From Parachlorella kessleri (lineage: Eukaryota > Chlorophyta > Trebouxiophyceae > Chlorellales > Chlorellaceae), in assembly GCA_001598975.1 (NCBI GenBank), contig BBXU01000177.1:1-51260 (forward strand): 51,260 bases of DNA, written 5' to 3'. The position numbers were made by a program, and so were the translations under genes. Positions 1-10,419 of the stretch are shown in pieces (position 1 is the stretch's first letter; every line of letters begins with the position of its first letter). The notes below the pieces were generated by a model. The model saw only the letters and a program-made list of their open reading frames with translations, was not told the DNA's origin and did not search any database.

Positions 1-149
1 GGCAGCTTACTCTCCGTTCCTGAGTGCCACTGCCTCCCTCTCTGCATGGCCTGTGCGTTGTTCTGTCCTCCTTGCCAACAGGCAGCTGTTCCTCTCGTGC
101 GTGGCCGCAGCTGCACGCGGACCAGGCAGCTGGAGGCTCGAACTCCAAC

Positions 150-3100
150 ATGCCATCCACCAGTGCTGCCCAGGTCAGTGGTACTGCTGTGGAACCCCTT
201 CCGCACGCTCCACACACTGCCAGGCGCTGTGGTGGACCTGACTCCGTATGTCCCTGCAGGATGATGGTGCCTTGGACTGGGAGCGTGTTACAATGTTGAG
301 AGCCACAATTAGTGCAGCCTCCCAAGAGCATCGCTGGGTTGACGTGTTAGCCAGCTGCAACGAGTTGATTGCTATATCAGCCAATGCAACTGACCAGAGT
401 GTATGCAGTGCCGCATACATGTGGTGCACGACTGCATATGTGCGGCTCGACCAACTAGTTCCAGCAGAAGCCGAGATGAGCGCAGCTATTGCTCTGTCCT
501 CTCGGTAAGGATGCGCGCTTGTTGTAGAGTAGCTTCCCTTGTATCGTTGGCAGTGCCGATAGCCGAAAGAAGGGAGTTATGTGTTAAAGCTGCAGACTGT
601 ATGCTTACTGCAGGAACTCTGGGGGACTAATGGCACGTGCACGCATCCGCTTTGAATTGGGCAACTTCTCCTCGGTGATTGATGATGTTGACACATGGCT
701 CGGGCTGTTCTGCAACAGCCCACCCAGCAGTGGTCTGAAGCGTTATGAAGCGGGCATGCGGCGATTGAAGGCAAGATACAACAAAAGAACCTTGATATGT
801 GATCCCCAGCTTCCATATAGACGCAGCTTACATATTCGTCTAGAGGTGCCTCCGTCTCAGGCATGTACTTCCTCCCATCAAACAGGCAAAGCCAAGTATC
901 CCTATTGCAGTCGATTGCCAAGCAGAAGCTGTTGGCGATGCCGGGCCCGGCGTTGCAGAGGCATGACAGCCCACAGGGACACCGCCCCGCCCAGCAGTCC
1001 ATACCTCTGCAGTTGAACAGCGAGGTGCACAAGGTGGGAAGGCGTTTCATGTTTTCTTGGTAAAAATACCAGCAGACTGATCTTGCATAACCACGCTTAG
1101 TGATGTGCTCTTGGCTCGTATGGACTGCCATGGGAAAGTTTTATATGAGTATTTGTGGCCTTCTAACATCGGCCATCAGGCAAGTTGGATTATCGTGCAG
1201 TAACCACCAACGCTGTTTGATAGCAATGGAATCTACTTACTACTGCAGGGCACAGCAGTGGCCCCAGCTGCTACAACTCACACGGTCGCCAGGCCCACTG
1301 CAAGCCGAAGGATTGCTGCGCAGGCAAGTGCACGCTACTAGTCGCCACTCTTGGTATAGGCATGGTAAGCATGATATCCAATTACTGAGGTGAGTAACAG
1401 TACCAAGACTTGGTTGTGTGATACCGCAGGGGCAACTTGCAAGGCTCGCACAGAAAGGGGGTTACTCTAGCGGGGGGTCAGCCCCCGTTACTGGCAAGGA
1501 GATCCTACCTGCAGCTCCGGTCTCCAAGCCTTCCGCGTGCCCAGCTACCGGTGCTGGCGGCCTAACTAGCAAGCCGCAAGTGAGCCAACAGGTAGGATGG
1601 TTCTATATGACAGTTTGGACACCCAGCCCGGCTGTCTGGGGTTCCTGATGAGTCTGGCAATCTAGGGTGCCACTGTTCAGCTGCCAACCTGACAGACTAT
1701 GCATGTCACTATTGTTCTCTGCACTCATTCTAGTTGCTCAAACTTTTGTTGTTGGGTCTATATACCCGCTCGTCGCTGTCTGCCACAGGTTCCCGGCAAC
1801 ACGTTGAGGGCAACGCCCAAGCGGAAGGCAGCATTGGGTGCGGAATGACTGCAAGCTTGTTGTAGCGCCCCGTTGCCAATGACCAGGTTACCCGTCCCCA
1901 CCAGCGCACGGTATGTTGATGTTCAAACTCTTCTCTATTTTCCTTGCAGAAGCTGAGAAGATGCTGGCTTCGGTGATTGCACCACTAGGTGACTGTGATA
2001 GTAAGTAGGTGGCTTTTCAAAGCTGCATTGGTGACTTGATCATGGCATCTTGGTGCATACATGGTCTTGTTAATGGGTGCATCAAGTGCCACAGCAGGCC
2101 AGCTACTGGGGTACGTCTGCCTGGCGTGTGCATCGCGCACTTGCCAAGGTTGGTGACGCTTCTCTATGTAACCACAGGTGATGACGATGACGATTTCAGT
2201 TCCAGCCCGTTCAAGAGCGCCAGGGGTGCAGGACACGTCACCAAGGTAACTAGGGTAGATCGTCAGTGCCTGCATACTGTGCTGATCACTGCATCACGCT
2301 GCTGGCCACTGGGTGTGGCAAGGAGTGGTACACCTTGAGAGGACGCTGGGCCCTCATCCTTCCGAAGGCTTGATGCATAGGCATATACATACTGTTTGTT
2401 GCCGCTTTTGGTATAGGTGTGCTGAGTGCGATTAGAACAGCGCCTATTGTGATTGAGCAGAGATTGAGTGGTGTTGCAGGAGCAAACTGCAATGCTTGCA
2501 CAACGGAGGAGCAGGTTCAGCAAGGGTACCACCGCTGCTGGCAAGGAGAACATTACATCCTCACCCCTATCAAGGCAGGATCAGGTGGGATGCGCGTGTT
2601 GCAGACACACCTGCCTGCAAGATACCCACGCTCTGCCATTCATATGTCCAGGATCACGAATGTGAAGGTCCCAGTCTGTTAATGTATAATTGAGCAAATG
2701 CAGGGGCAAACGGGCTCTGCGCAGCAGGGCAAGCGGCCTGTGAAACGCAAGCGGGCCCAGCCCGAGGACTTGGAGAGCATCACCGACCCAGCGCTGCGCG
2801 AAATGAAGCTCCTCAAGCGCAAGAGCGAGCGTGACAGGGCGGCAGCCTACAGGTGCGGCACAGTGATGAGAGTGCACTTCGTCGTGCCTTTTGTTGCAAC
2901 TGGGAAACGTATGAGTGTGGTGGGCTGCACTCCTTGAGCTAGTATCCTTTACTGAAAGTATGTGTGCTTTTGCCACGTTGCTTGGATAGGCTGAACACAG
3001 TGCAACGTTTGCCAGTTGCTTCCTTGGACTGCTACAGGGGGCTGGATGGCATTTTGAGCTGTGCACCACGCTCTCAGTTGCTTATGGTGAGCATGTAATT

Positions 3101-3725
3101 GACCGCAGGCGTCGTAAGAAGGAAGGTCGTGCAGAACTCATGCCACAGCTGAACCCCTCCTCCCAATGCGTGGATGCCGGCTTGTCAGGGGGGGCTCCTC
3201 AGAAAAGGCAGTCGGCTGGCAAGGTGGCTCCCTCAGGTGCTATGGGCTCGGGGCTTCTTGACCCATCTCCATCCCAGGTGAGGCACTCGACATATGGGTC
3301 ATTGACATAGAGTCACAGCCAGCATAGGCTCACTTACTAGTGCATTACGTGTATCACACAGGCCGAGTCTACATACCTTGCTTTAAAGGAGGAAATGGCA
3401 GGACTGGGAGCTCTGGCTATCCTTGCCGTGAAGAGCGCTGCAGCACAGTTCCCTATGCACTCGGGTCTCCAAACTCTCCTCCATGATGTTCAGCAGAAGC
3501 CGCCGGTGAGCGCGTGGAGGACAATGGGGATGCATATGTGTACGGGGTCAGATGTCGTGGCTCTCCGTGTCTCTGCCCAAAAGCCCAAGTCCGCCCTGTC
3601 TCTAAAAATGCATGCAGGAGCCCCTGGCGATAGAGCCACGGAGGCTCTCAACGACAGCAACTGTCAAGGAGGCCAGAGTAATCTGGTTGAAGCGGGCAGT
3701 GCAAGCAGGACAGGGGAGCCGTTGA
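150..3725 (+). CDS. Hypothetical protein with TPR-like N-terminus and basic, disordered remainder
   Basis: I do not recognise the family. Fourteen exons close in phase and give about 538 residues: 150-173, 260-504, 614-770, 911-1033, 1249-1323, 1430-1591, 1789-1837, 1950-1988, 2178-2245, 2480-2584, 2704-2852, 3109-3277, 3362-3505 and 3618-3725 (TGA). Residues of roughly 10-135 read as helical hairpins with TPR-like spacing, including an AYVRLDQL and an IRFELGNFSSVIDD segment. The middle is rich in Ser, Ala, Lys and Arg. A very basic stretch near 2800-3130 (KRKSERDRAAAYRRRRKK) resembles a bZIP basic region, but no leucine zipper follows. The ATG at 150 was chosen because exon 1 then splices cleanly, but the frame is open upstream of it and an acceptor-like site lies near 80, so the true 5' end may be outside the window. 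The intron after 1323 has a GC donor. Function unknown. Confidence 0.6.
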
Positions 3726-3810
3726 TGGGTTGCGGTCCCGGTTGCGCAAATTGTCACTTAAGATTGTCATTTAGTTCATGCATGACCTAGGATCGCCATG
3801 TGCATGTTGT

Positions 3811-3896
3811 TAGCATGGGTGGCAGGCAGCGCAAACAGGGTGTGAGAGCTGGGCTGGACTGACAGGGCTGGGTACAGAATGAGCCTGAGTCTTGCC
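3811..3896 (+). repeat. Dispersed repeat family, copy A
   Basis: It begins with GGGTGGCAGG and ends with GAGCCTGAGTCTTGCC. The same head and core, in the same order and spacing, recur at 33415 and 41013 and, more diverged, at 8501 and 28941. No coding potential. Confidence 0.7.
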
Positions 3897-4242
3897 CGTG
3901 TTGCCAAGTCATGATGCGTGCGCAAGTATTTCAATATATAGGGTGCGCAGTAAGGCAGGCCACACAAGCATGGAAAGCGCATCGGGCGGGGCAACCTTAA
4001 TGCGTCCTTGATCTGTATATGGCTTTATGCTGGCTACTGACTGCCTAGAAACTGAGGGAGTTGCAATATTGCAATCACCAAGTTCCTCGTACTCATCCTA
4101 AGACTGTCCAACCCTGCAAAAGTCACCGCCATACTGTTTGCAGTGGTTATTGTTGTGCAACTAGGAGGTAGTAAGCGCCAGCAAAGCAGCGCCTTTTCCT
4201 GGTCTTGACCCTGCCAGGCTCTTCGCATGCCTCCCAGTTCTT

Positions 4243-4247
4243 TGTAA
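4243..4247 (+). terminator. Candidate poly(A) signal TGTAA
   Basis: TGTAA lies 518 bp past the stop codon of the gene ending at 3725. It matches the poly(A) signal usual in chlorophytes. A five-base motif alone is weak evidence. Confidence 0.3.
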
Positions 4248-4406
4248 TAAACGACGTTCTTAAGTAAGGGGCGCACAGTGCCTGTTGAGCCGCAAGACGC
4301 TCAGGTAGCTTGTCGGTTTTCCTCTGCTCTGAGTAGTTGCAGAGCGTGATCATTTGGTGTGTTCAGCGTGATCCAAGACTGACCAGCGTGAGCTGTTACG
4401 ACCAAT

Positions 4407-7400
4407 ATGCTCCCAGATACCGGCACTGCAACCCCTGGGCAAGGGAAGACACCACGCCCCTCTTCGGGGAAAGATTCTGGGCAGCCAAGCAAAACGAGCA
4501 GAGCATTGTTGTTCGGCCTGCCGGAGCACATGTTGACAGCTGTCTTCCAACTGCTGGGCAACAGCGAGCTGGCAGCGCTTAGGCTGGCAGCTAGGGAGTT
4601 TGTGAGCGCAGCTAGTGCTGCTGTGACAAGCCTCAAGCCGACCAGCATAGCAGCAAACCTGCGGCCCTTTGGCCAGCTACAAGCACTGGACTTGAGTGGG
4701 CTTCGGCCGGACGAGTGGCAGGAAGAGATGTTGGCAGTGTTCCCCAAGGTACTGGAGCTTGTAGTGCCGTGACCTTGGGGCAGCTAGCCTGAGCCTCCTT
4801 GGAAGCGGGAGTTTGGGAAGAACAGTAGTGGGAAGCCAGGCTGTGGAAGCCTCGCGTGAACCAGAGGGCAGGTGCACCACAGCATAGCCCGGCATGTTTC
4901 GGCCCTAGAGTGCAAGTGCCTATTTTGTGTTGGTAATACGCGTGCAGTCATGCTTGCTGAGTTCTCTTGTGTGCCTGTGCATCACGGCAGAGGGTGGGTC
5001 AAGACAGCTTACCTTACCCTTGCAGGCTGGTCTAACCTCACTGACCTTGTCCAAGCCTACGTACCTGAGCTTAGCAGGCACGGAGGCCATTGCGGACCTG
5101 CAGTGCCTCAGGTCAATGCATATCATGGAGGCTCCTATCCTGGACAGCGTCCTGCAACCACTCAGCCGCCTGTCAGGGCTGCAGCACCTGTCCCTGAGGG
5201 ACTGCTGCAAGCTGTCCGACGAGGGCCTCAAGGTAGGGAGGCTGTGGCTCTAGCTACTTGTCACCGTGTCAGTTGTGCTCGCCAGAATTTTTGGAGTAAA
5301 GAAGACTGAGTACTTGTGCTGTCAGCACCTGCTAACCTGGCTCCAAATGCATGGGAAGCTTTGTGCCCTACCAATTTTCCCATGCGTGCTGATTGCAAAA
5401 GCCTTGACAGCCAACTGCCTGGCCGATGGCTTGGCTTGCATTGTGCCCGCAGGTCATTGCGCACATGACCTGCCTCGAATCCCTGGATCTCTCCATGGTT
5501 TGGCAACTCACAGATGCCACGCTGGCCATGCTGGCAGACTCTCTGACCTGTCTGGCTCGACTCGACCTAACGAGTTGCGAGCGCTTTACTGCTGCTGGGC
5601 TGCGCCGTCTGTGCAAGCTCAGGTGGGTGCATGGTTCTGCCAAGGTCAGGTCCCATGTCACGGCCTGCCATGTTAAGCAGCTTGCACAGCGTGCACGCAG
5701 GCTACAAGCCAACCGGACGCATCTACTTCAATCTTACAAAGTTTGTGTTTTGTTTCTGAATACAACAAGCAACCAATTTGTGCGTGTCATGAAGTGATGT
5801 AGTCAAGGGCGAAGCTGGATGGAGTGCAAGGCAAGCGTGAATGTCAACACTGGAACCGGTTTTTTTATGCCTTGCTTGTTTGCTACTGTGCAGCTCCCTA
5901 AAGACGCTGCTTATGCCGGCATGCTACCAACTGACTGACGAGTGCCTGGAAGTTGTGGCCGGGGGCATGAAACAGCTGCGCTGCCTTGGACTGTTTGAGG
6001 CGGGAGAGAACGTGACAGATGCAGGTAAGCCCGCAGAGAAACGCCGCCGTCGGCTGTGTATTCTCAGCCTGCAGCCAAAGGCAGGCAATAGCAAACTGCC
6101 GTGCCGGGCTGCTGCGGCTTTGCCTGCCAAGGCCTCACAGGGCTCAGGTTATGTGTCTCGCTTTGATGCAGGCCTGCTTAAGCTGAGCTCTCTGTCCCAG
6201 CTCACCGCCCTGGACTTGGGCTACAGCTGCTGGGGCCACAGCGCCCAGGGGCTGAAGCAGCTGCTGCCCAGGCTCAAGGGCCTCCAAATGTTGAATCTGG
6301 GTGGTTGTGAGGGTGCTTGCGACGCGGTGCTGTCGGCGGTGGCGGGTTTAAGGCAGCTGACTCAGCTGGACGTCAGCGAGTGCCAGCGGGTGACCACCAG
6401 GTAAGTGATAGCATAGTAACAGATGACTGCTTGCTGTGGGGCGACCGAATTGTGATGGTAGGGAGAGTCGAGCTGAGCAGCCTAGTAGGGAAAGGCGGGC
6501 CTCGTTCGTGGCAAAAGGAGGCAAAGAAATAAGCATTAACAACAAGGGCGTATAGCGCTTCCCACGTTGTTTCGCTAGGCTTTTGGACCTTGCAGGGCCA
6601 TCCAGCAGCTGGCAAGGCTGCCCCAGCTGGCTTCCCTGAACCTCGGTTGGAACCTCAAGCTGTCTGCAGCGGCCCTGGCAGGCTTTGCGGACAGTGGCAG
6701 CCTTCTCACCCAGCTGGATTTGTCGTTCTGTGGGGAGATGGGTGATGAAGCGCTGGGCATGCTGGGAGCGTTGCCAAAGCTGAAGGCGCTCTGCCTCAGG
6801 AAGTGCACTCGCGTGGGTGATAAGGTGAGTCGCAGGTGCTCCTCTGGGCTGGGAGCAGCCTGCCGCTGCTGAGAATGTGGTTGACCCATCACAAGAACGA
6901 GAAGGCTACTAGTCTTGCCCATGCGCAAGCAGGCTGTCCCTCATGGTGCTAGTATGCGTTCTACGTTTCGCCCGAGCGGAGCTGTTAGTTATTTCTCATA
7001 AGTTGTCTTGCCAAGGCCGTGGGCTTCACATGGCTTGCAAGCAGCAGCGCTGCCATAGACGAGTTTTGGGGCAAGGACGTCAGCGCTAACAGCATCTGTT
7101 TTCCTGTACAGGGCCTGGCCCATTTGGGCCACTGCACCTCCCTGGAGCAGCTGGACCTCAGTTACTGTCCTCTCATTACCCCAGAGGGTCTGCGACACAT
7201 AGCATCCCAGCTGCCACTGCTGGGCGCTCTGCGGCTCATGGACTGCCCTCGCGCTGTTACGGTGCTGGGCATGCGTGCGCTAGGCAGTGCTGAGCGGCTG
7301 CAGAGCCTGCATGTGGGGGACAACAAGCGGCTGGACGATGGGTGCATGCAGGTGGGCTGGCGTAGTGCCGTTTGGAATGTGCTGCTGGTGCCAAGCTGCC

Positions 7401-8187
7401 GCATAGGTGTTTTGCACTCTGGTTAGAGTCGTGTGGCAGGTTGCACCAGCTGTGGCAGTTGTGGCTTGGGGTGCGTCTACTAGGGTGGGGTGTGTTAGGT
7501 GTGGAGCCCTGCCGCAGTGGCCTGGAACTGTTACCCAGCTTGAGACGAATACTCAGCCCGCTTTGTATTTGTATGTGGAGTAACTGTTGCCCTGCGCTGG
7601 GTGCGCTACAGGCGATTAGCTTCATGTCACAGCTGAGGTCACTGGTGGTGAGGGCATGCCCTAAGATCACTGACCACGGCCTGCTGGCGCTGGCCCGCAT
7701 CACCCACCTTAGGTAGGAACAGGGCGTGCGTTGCCTGGGACTGCTCACCTAGCCTGTATTCACCAGCCCTCCATAGCTGCCCAACTCGGTCAGAGTGCAG
7801 CTTTCCCCCGCAATTTGCTGTGTTGTTGGATGTGAAGCTGGCGCTCCCGGTTGGTACCAATAGCCTGAGAGCTCCTGAGAGCTGCTTCTTGTCTGCCCAC
7901 TACATGTGCCTATGTTGTCCGCGGTGCAAGGTGTAAATGGTTGTGTCAACTGCTGGAAGGTTTTTGGCTTCCAAGTTCCATTGAGAGGTGGGCTCAGGCT
8001 CACACTAGCCTGGCATAGTGTGTGGTCTTCGCCCTGCTGCAGGGACCTGGACATCGACTTGTGCGTAGCTGTCACCCCGGCCGGTGTTGCCAAGCTGCAA
8101 GCCAAGCTGCCGCTGCTGAAGCGGCTGCGGCCCAGCAGGGGTAGCATGATGTCACAGCTGCAAGCCTCCAATTCCCGCCTGTTGTAA
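4407..8187 (+). CDS. F-box-like leucine-rich repeat protein (AMN1/CC-type LRR)
   Basis: Nine exons close exactly in phase to 597 residues: 4407-4748, 5026-5232, 5453-5622, 5894-6024, 6172-6400, 6596-6824, 7112-7351, 7612-7712 and 8043-8187 (TAA). Residues about 33-65 resemble a degenerate F-box (LPEHMLTAVFQLLGNSELAALR). The rest is a run of cysteine-containing LRR units of the type LxxLDLSxCxxLTDxGLxxL, clear at LEQLDLSYCPLITPEGL and LTALDLGY. This class normally selects substrates in SCF ubiquitin ligases or acts as a regulatory scaffold. That role is inferred from the family and no partner is visible here. Exon boundaries often fall between repeat units, as expected if the array grew by exon duplication. 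The F-box assignment is less sure than the LRR assignment. Confidence 0.85.
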
Positions 8188-8362
8188 GCTAGCCGTCAGA
8201 CCATCCATGTGTTTGAGGTGGGGTTGCGTCGCGAGCTAGGCAAGGAGGGATCTCACTCATGCAGCGCATGATCTTTGAACATGACACTGCTGTGTACCAC
8301 CGCCGTTATTGCAAATGTAGGAATGTTACCCGGCAAAGGTGCGGACGGACCTGTACAACACT

Positions 8363-8416
8363 GGTTTGGACCCTGGGGTCAGTCCAAACCCTACAGGCTT
8401 GGTTTGGGCAAACCTG
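8363..8416. repeat. Two adjacent short inverted repeats
   Basis: The first has perfect 9-bp arms, GGTTTGGAC (8363-8371) and GTCCAAACC (8382-8390), around a 10-base spacer. The second has GGTTTG (8401-8406) and CAAACC (8409-8414) around two bases. Both use the same GGTTTG core, so the pair may be a local duplication. They lie in the LRR gene's probable 3' untranslated region and could fold in the transcript. Function is unknown. Confidence 0.55.
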
Positions 8417-8500
8417 AACAGGCACGTGCACTCTCCGGCATTGCATTTTCATCCCCCCCTCTCTCAATGTCCTGCTGCCCTTGTACCAGCACTGCTATTA

Positions 8501-8570
8501 GTATGGGTGGCAGGTAGTGCGAGTAGGGTGTGATATTTGGGCTGTACGAACAGGACTGCTATGCAGTTTG
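8501..8570 (+). repeat. Dispersed repeat family, copy B (diverged)
   Basis: GGGTGGCAGG is followed by a GTGCGAGTAGGG-type stretch as in the other copies. The GAGCCTGAGTCTTGCC core is missing, so this is a 5' fragment or a diverged member. Confidence 0.5.
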
Positions 8571-8877
8571 AGGGGTTCCATGTGTGCAACCATCATTGGC
8601 TGCTGAATCATTTATCCTTCACGTGTGCTTTGGTGATGGAGACAGCTCACCATTTTTGTCTCTCCAATGGGAACCTTCCTGTTTGGAATGGTTTGTTGTT
8701 CGGCTCTGACAGTGCAGCGCACTGTGGCTCACATTGGTTGTGATATGCTTGCATCCAGCCATATCTCCGGCTTGGCTTAAACATATCTTGTTGATACACA
8801 AGGTAACACATCTAACTCTTCCAATCCATGCCGTCTTGGTTTGACACTGCACTGGTGTCCGCATGACATGGCGTTCG

Positions 8878-8882
8878 TGTAA
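8878..8882 (+). terminator. Candidate poly(A) signal TGTAA
   Basis: TGTAA within CGTGTAAATT, 691 bp past the LRR gene's stop. The same CGTGTAAATT context appears 98 bp past the glycosyltransferase stop at 49423. Confidence 0.35.
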
Positions 8883-9091
8883 ATTAGATGTATATTATCA
8901 GTTACTTGCAATCTCGTAGTTTTGCCGACAGCCTGTGTGCTCGTCAATTTTGGTTGCAAGCTGCAAGTGTACCCCATGTGTGTATGTAAGTACATGCAGT
9001 GTACAATATCAACATGTTGTAACAACACACGTTCATCAGAGATACTTGTCCAACAGTCGCAAAATCCCAATATCCGTTACGTCTGCTGCCC

Positions 9092-10372
9092 TTACTTTTT
9101 GCCCTTCTTTCTCTTCCACATGCCGCCCTGGCCACCGCTCTTGAAATCAGACTCCTGCTGTTGGAGGAAAGACATAGCCTGCAGGCAAACACCAAAACAA
9201 TGGGTTAGACTAATAGGTGCCACTGGTTGTAATTAAAGGGAAGGTAGACCCCAACCCAGAGCCTGCCACTGAGTTCCCCTGATGCACATGTTATAAAGGA
9301 GGCAATGTTATAAAGAAGCGGTCTCTTAGAGATGCTGCCAAAACCAGCGGTTAAAGATTTTTGTGCTGCCACAGCAGCGCCCACTCGCCCACCTCCTCAT
9401 AGCACTCACGCTGTGTGAAGCCCCACCACTTCCCCATGCCCGCCTGGCAGCTGAGAGAGAGCAGACAAGCTTCCTAACACACAGCCAAGAACCCTGGAGC
9501 CCTACCTGCCCCCACACGCTTCCCAAGCGCTGCGCTCACCCATGCGCGGCAGCCCCCCACACCACCCCATGACCCGCAGCGTGAGCCCAGCCCCCACCTT
9601 GCGCGCGCTCTGGTCCAGCTCGGCCTGCTTTGCCAGCTTGTCCCTGTCGCGCACGCCCGCCATGAAGCTCGCGTCCTTGCGAAGCTCGCGCATCGCGCCG
9701 CGCTCCTCCTTGCGCAGCTGCCGCTGCAGCCGCCGGCGCTCCGCACGCTCCCTGCGGCCACAGAGGCGCAGCAGGCAGGCTGGATACACGGTCGTGCCAT
9801 GCGGCTTGCCATATGGCTCTTCTGTCCAACCACTTTTGTGGCATACTCGGCCTTCGCGCCTGCTTGCTTGGCATGCACAATGCGACCTGAAAAAAGACTG
9901 CCAGGCTGGGAAGCCCGCCACAGGCACCCTCAAAGGCCCGCAGGGGACGGGGGGAGGGTGCCAAGACTAGCCGCCGGCACCACACCACCGACCGTCGCAG
10001 CACAGCTCACACAACGCAAACCAGGAAGCCTGAGAAGATTGAACACACTTTCTTATCAACAGGCCACCCAGCCGCCTCACCTGTCCGGGTCGTAGTCCTT
10101 GCCGGTGGCGTAGTTCTCCTCGTACCGGGGGTTGTACTGCTTCACCTCCGCCGCCTTCATGAGGGCTGGGTTTACCAACGGCTTCCTCCTGCTCTGGGCC
10201 GCCTCAGCCGCCGCGTCCAGCCTAGCCAGCACCACGCGACAGAGCTCCAGCAGGCCTGGAGCAATCACACACGCTGGGGCCGGCGGCAACCCCTCAGCCC
10301 CCTGCCGCAGCTGCTCTTGCTGCTGCTGCTGCTGCCTGCGCTTCTTGGCCTTGCTGCCTGTGGGCTGCCTTC

Positions 10373-10419
<47 letters not shown>

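Larger units (their letters stand above)
3726..4406. other. Intergenic spacer between two plus-strand genes
   Basis: This holds the 3' end of the preceding gene, a copy of the dispersed repeat (3811-3896) and a TGTAA motif at 4243. I see no open frame with splice support and no structured RNA. The promoter of the LRR gene must lie in the last few hundred bases, but no clear TATA box is visible. Confidence 0.5.
8188..9091. other. Convergent 3' intergenic region (LRR gene and NOP14)
   Basis: Both flanking genes end here. It contains a pair of short inverted repeats (8363-8416), a diverged copy of the dispersed repeat (8501-8570) and a TGTAA motif at 8878 on the plus strand. The stretch after 8880 is AT-richer than its surroundings. 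No gene is supported. Confidence 0.5.
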
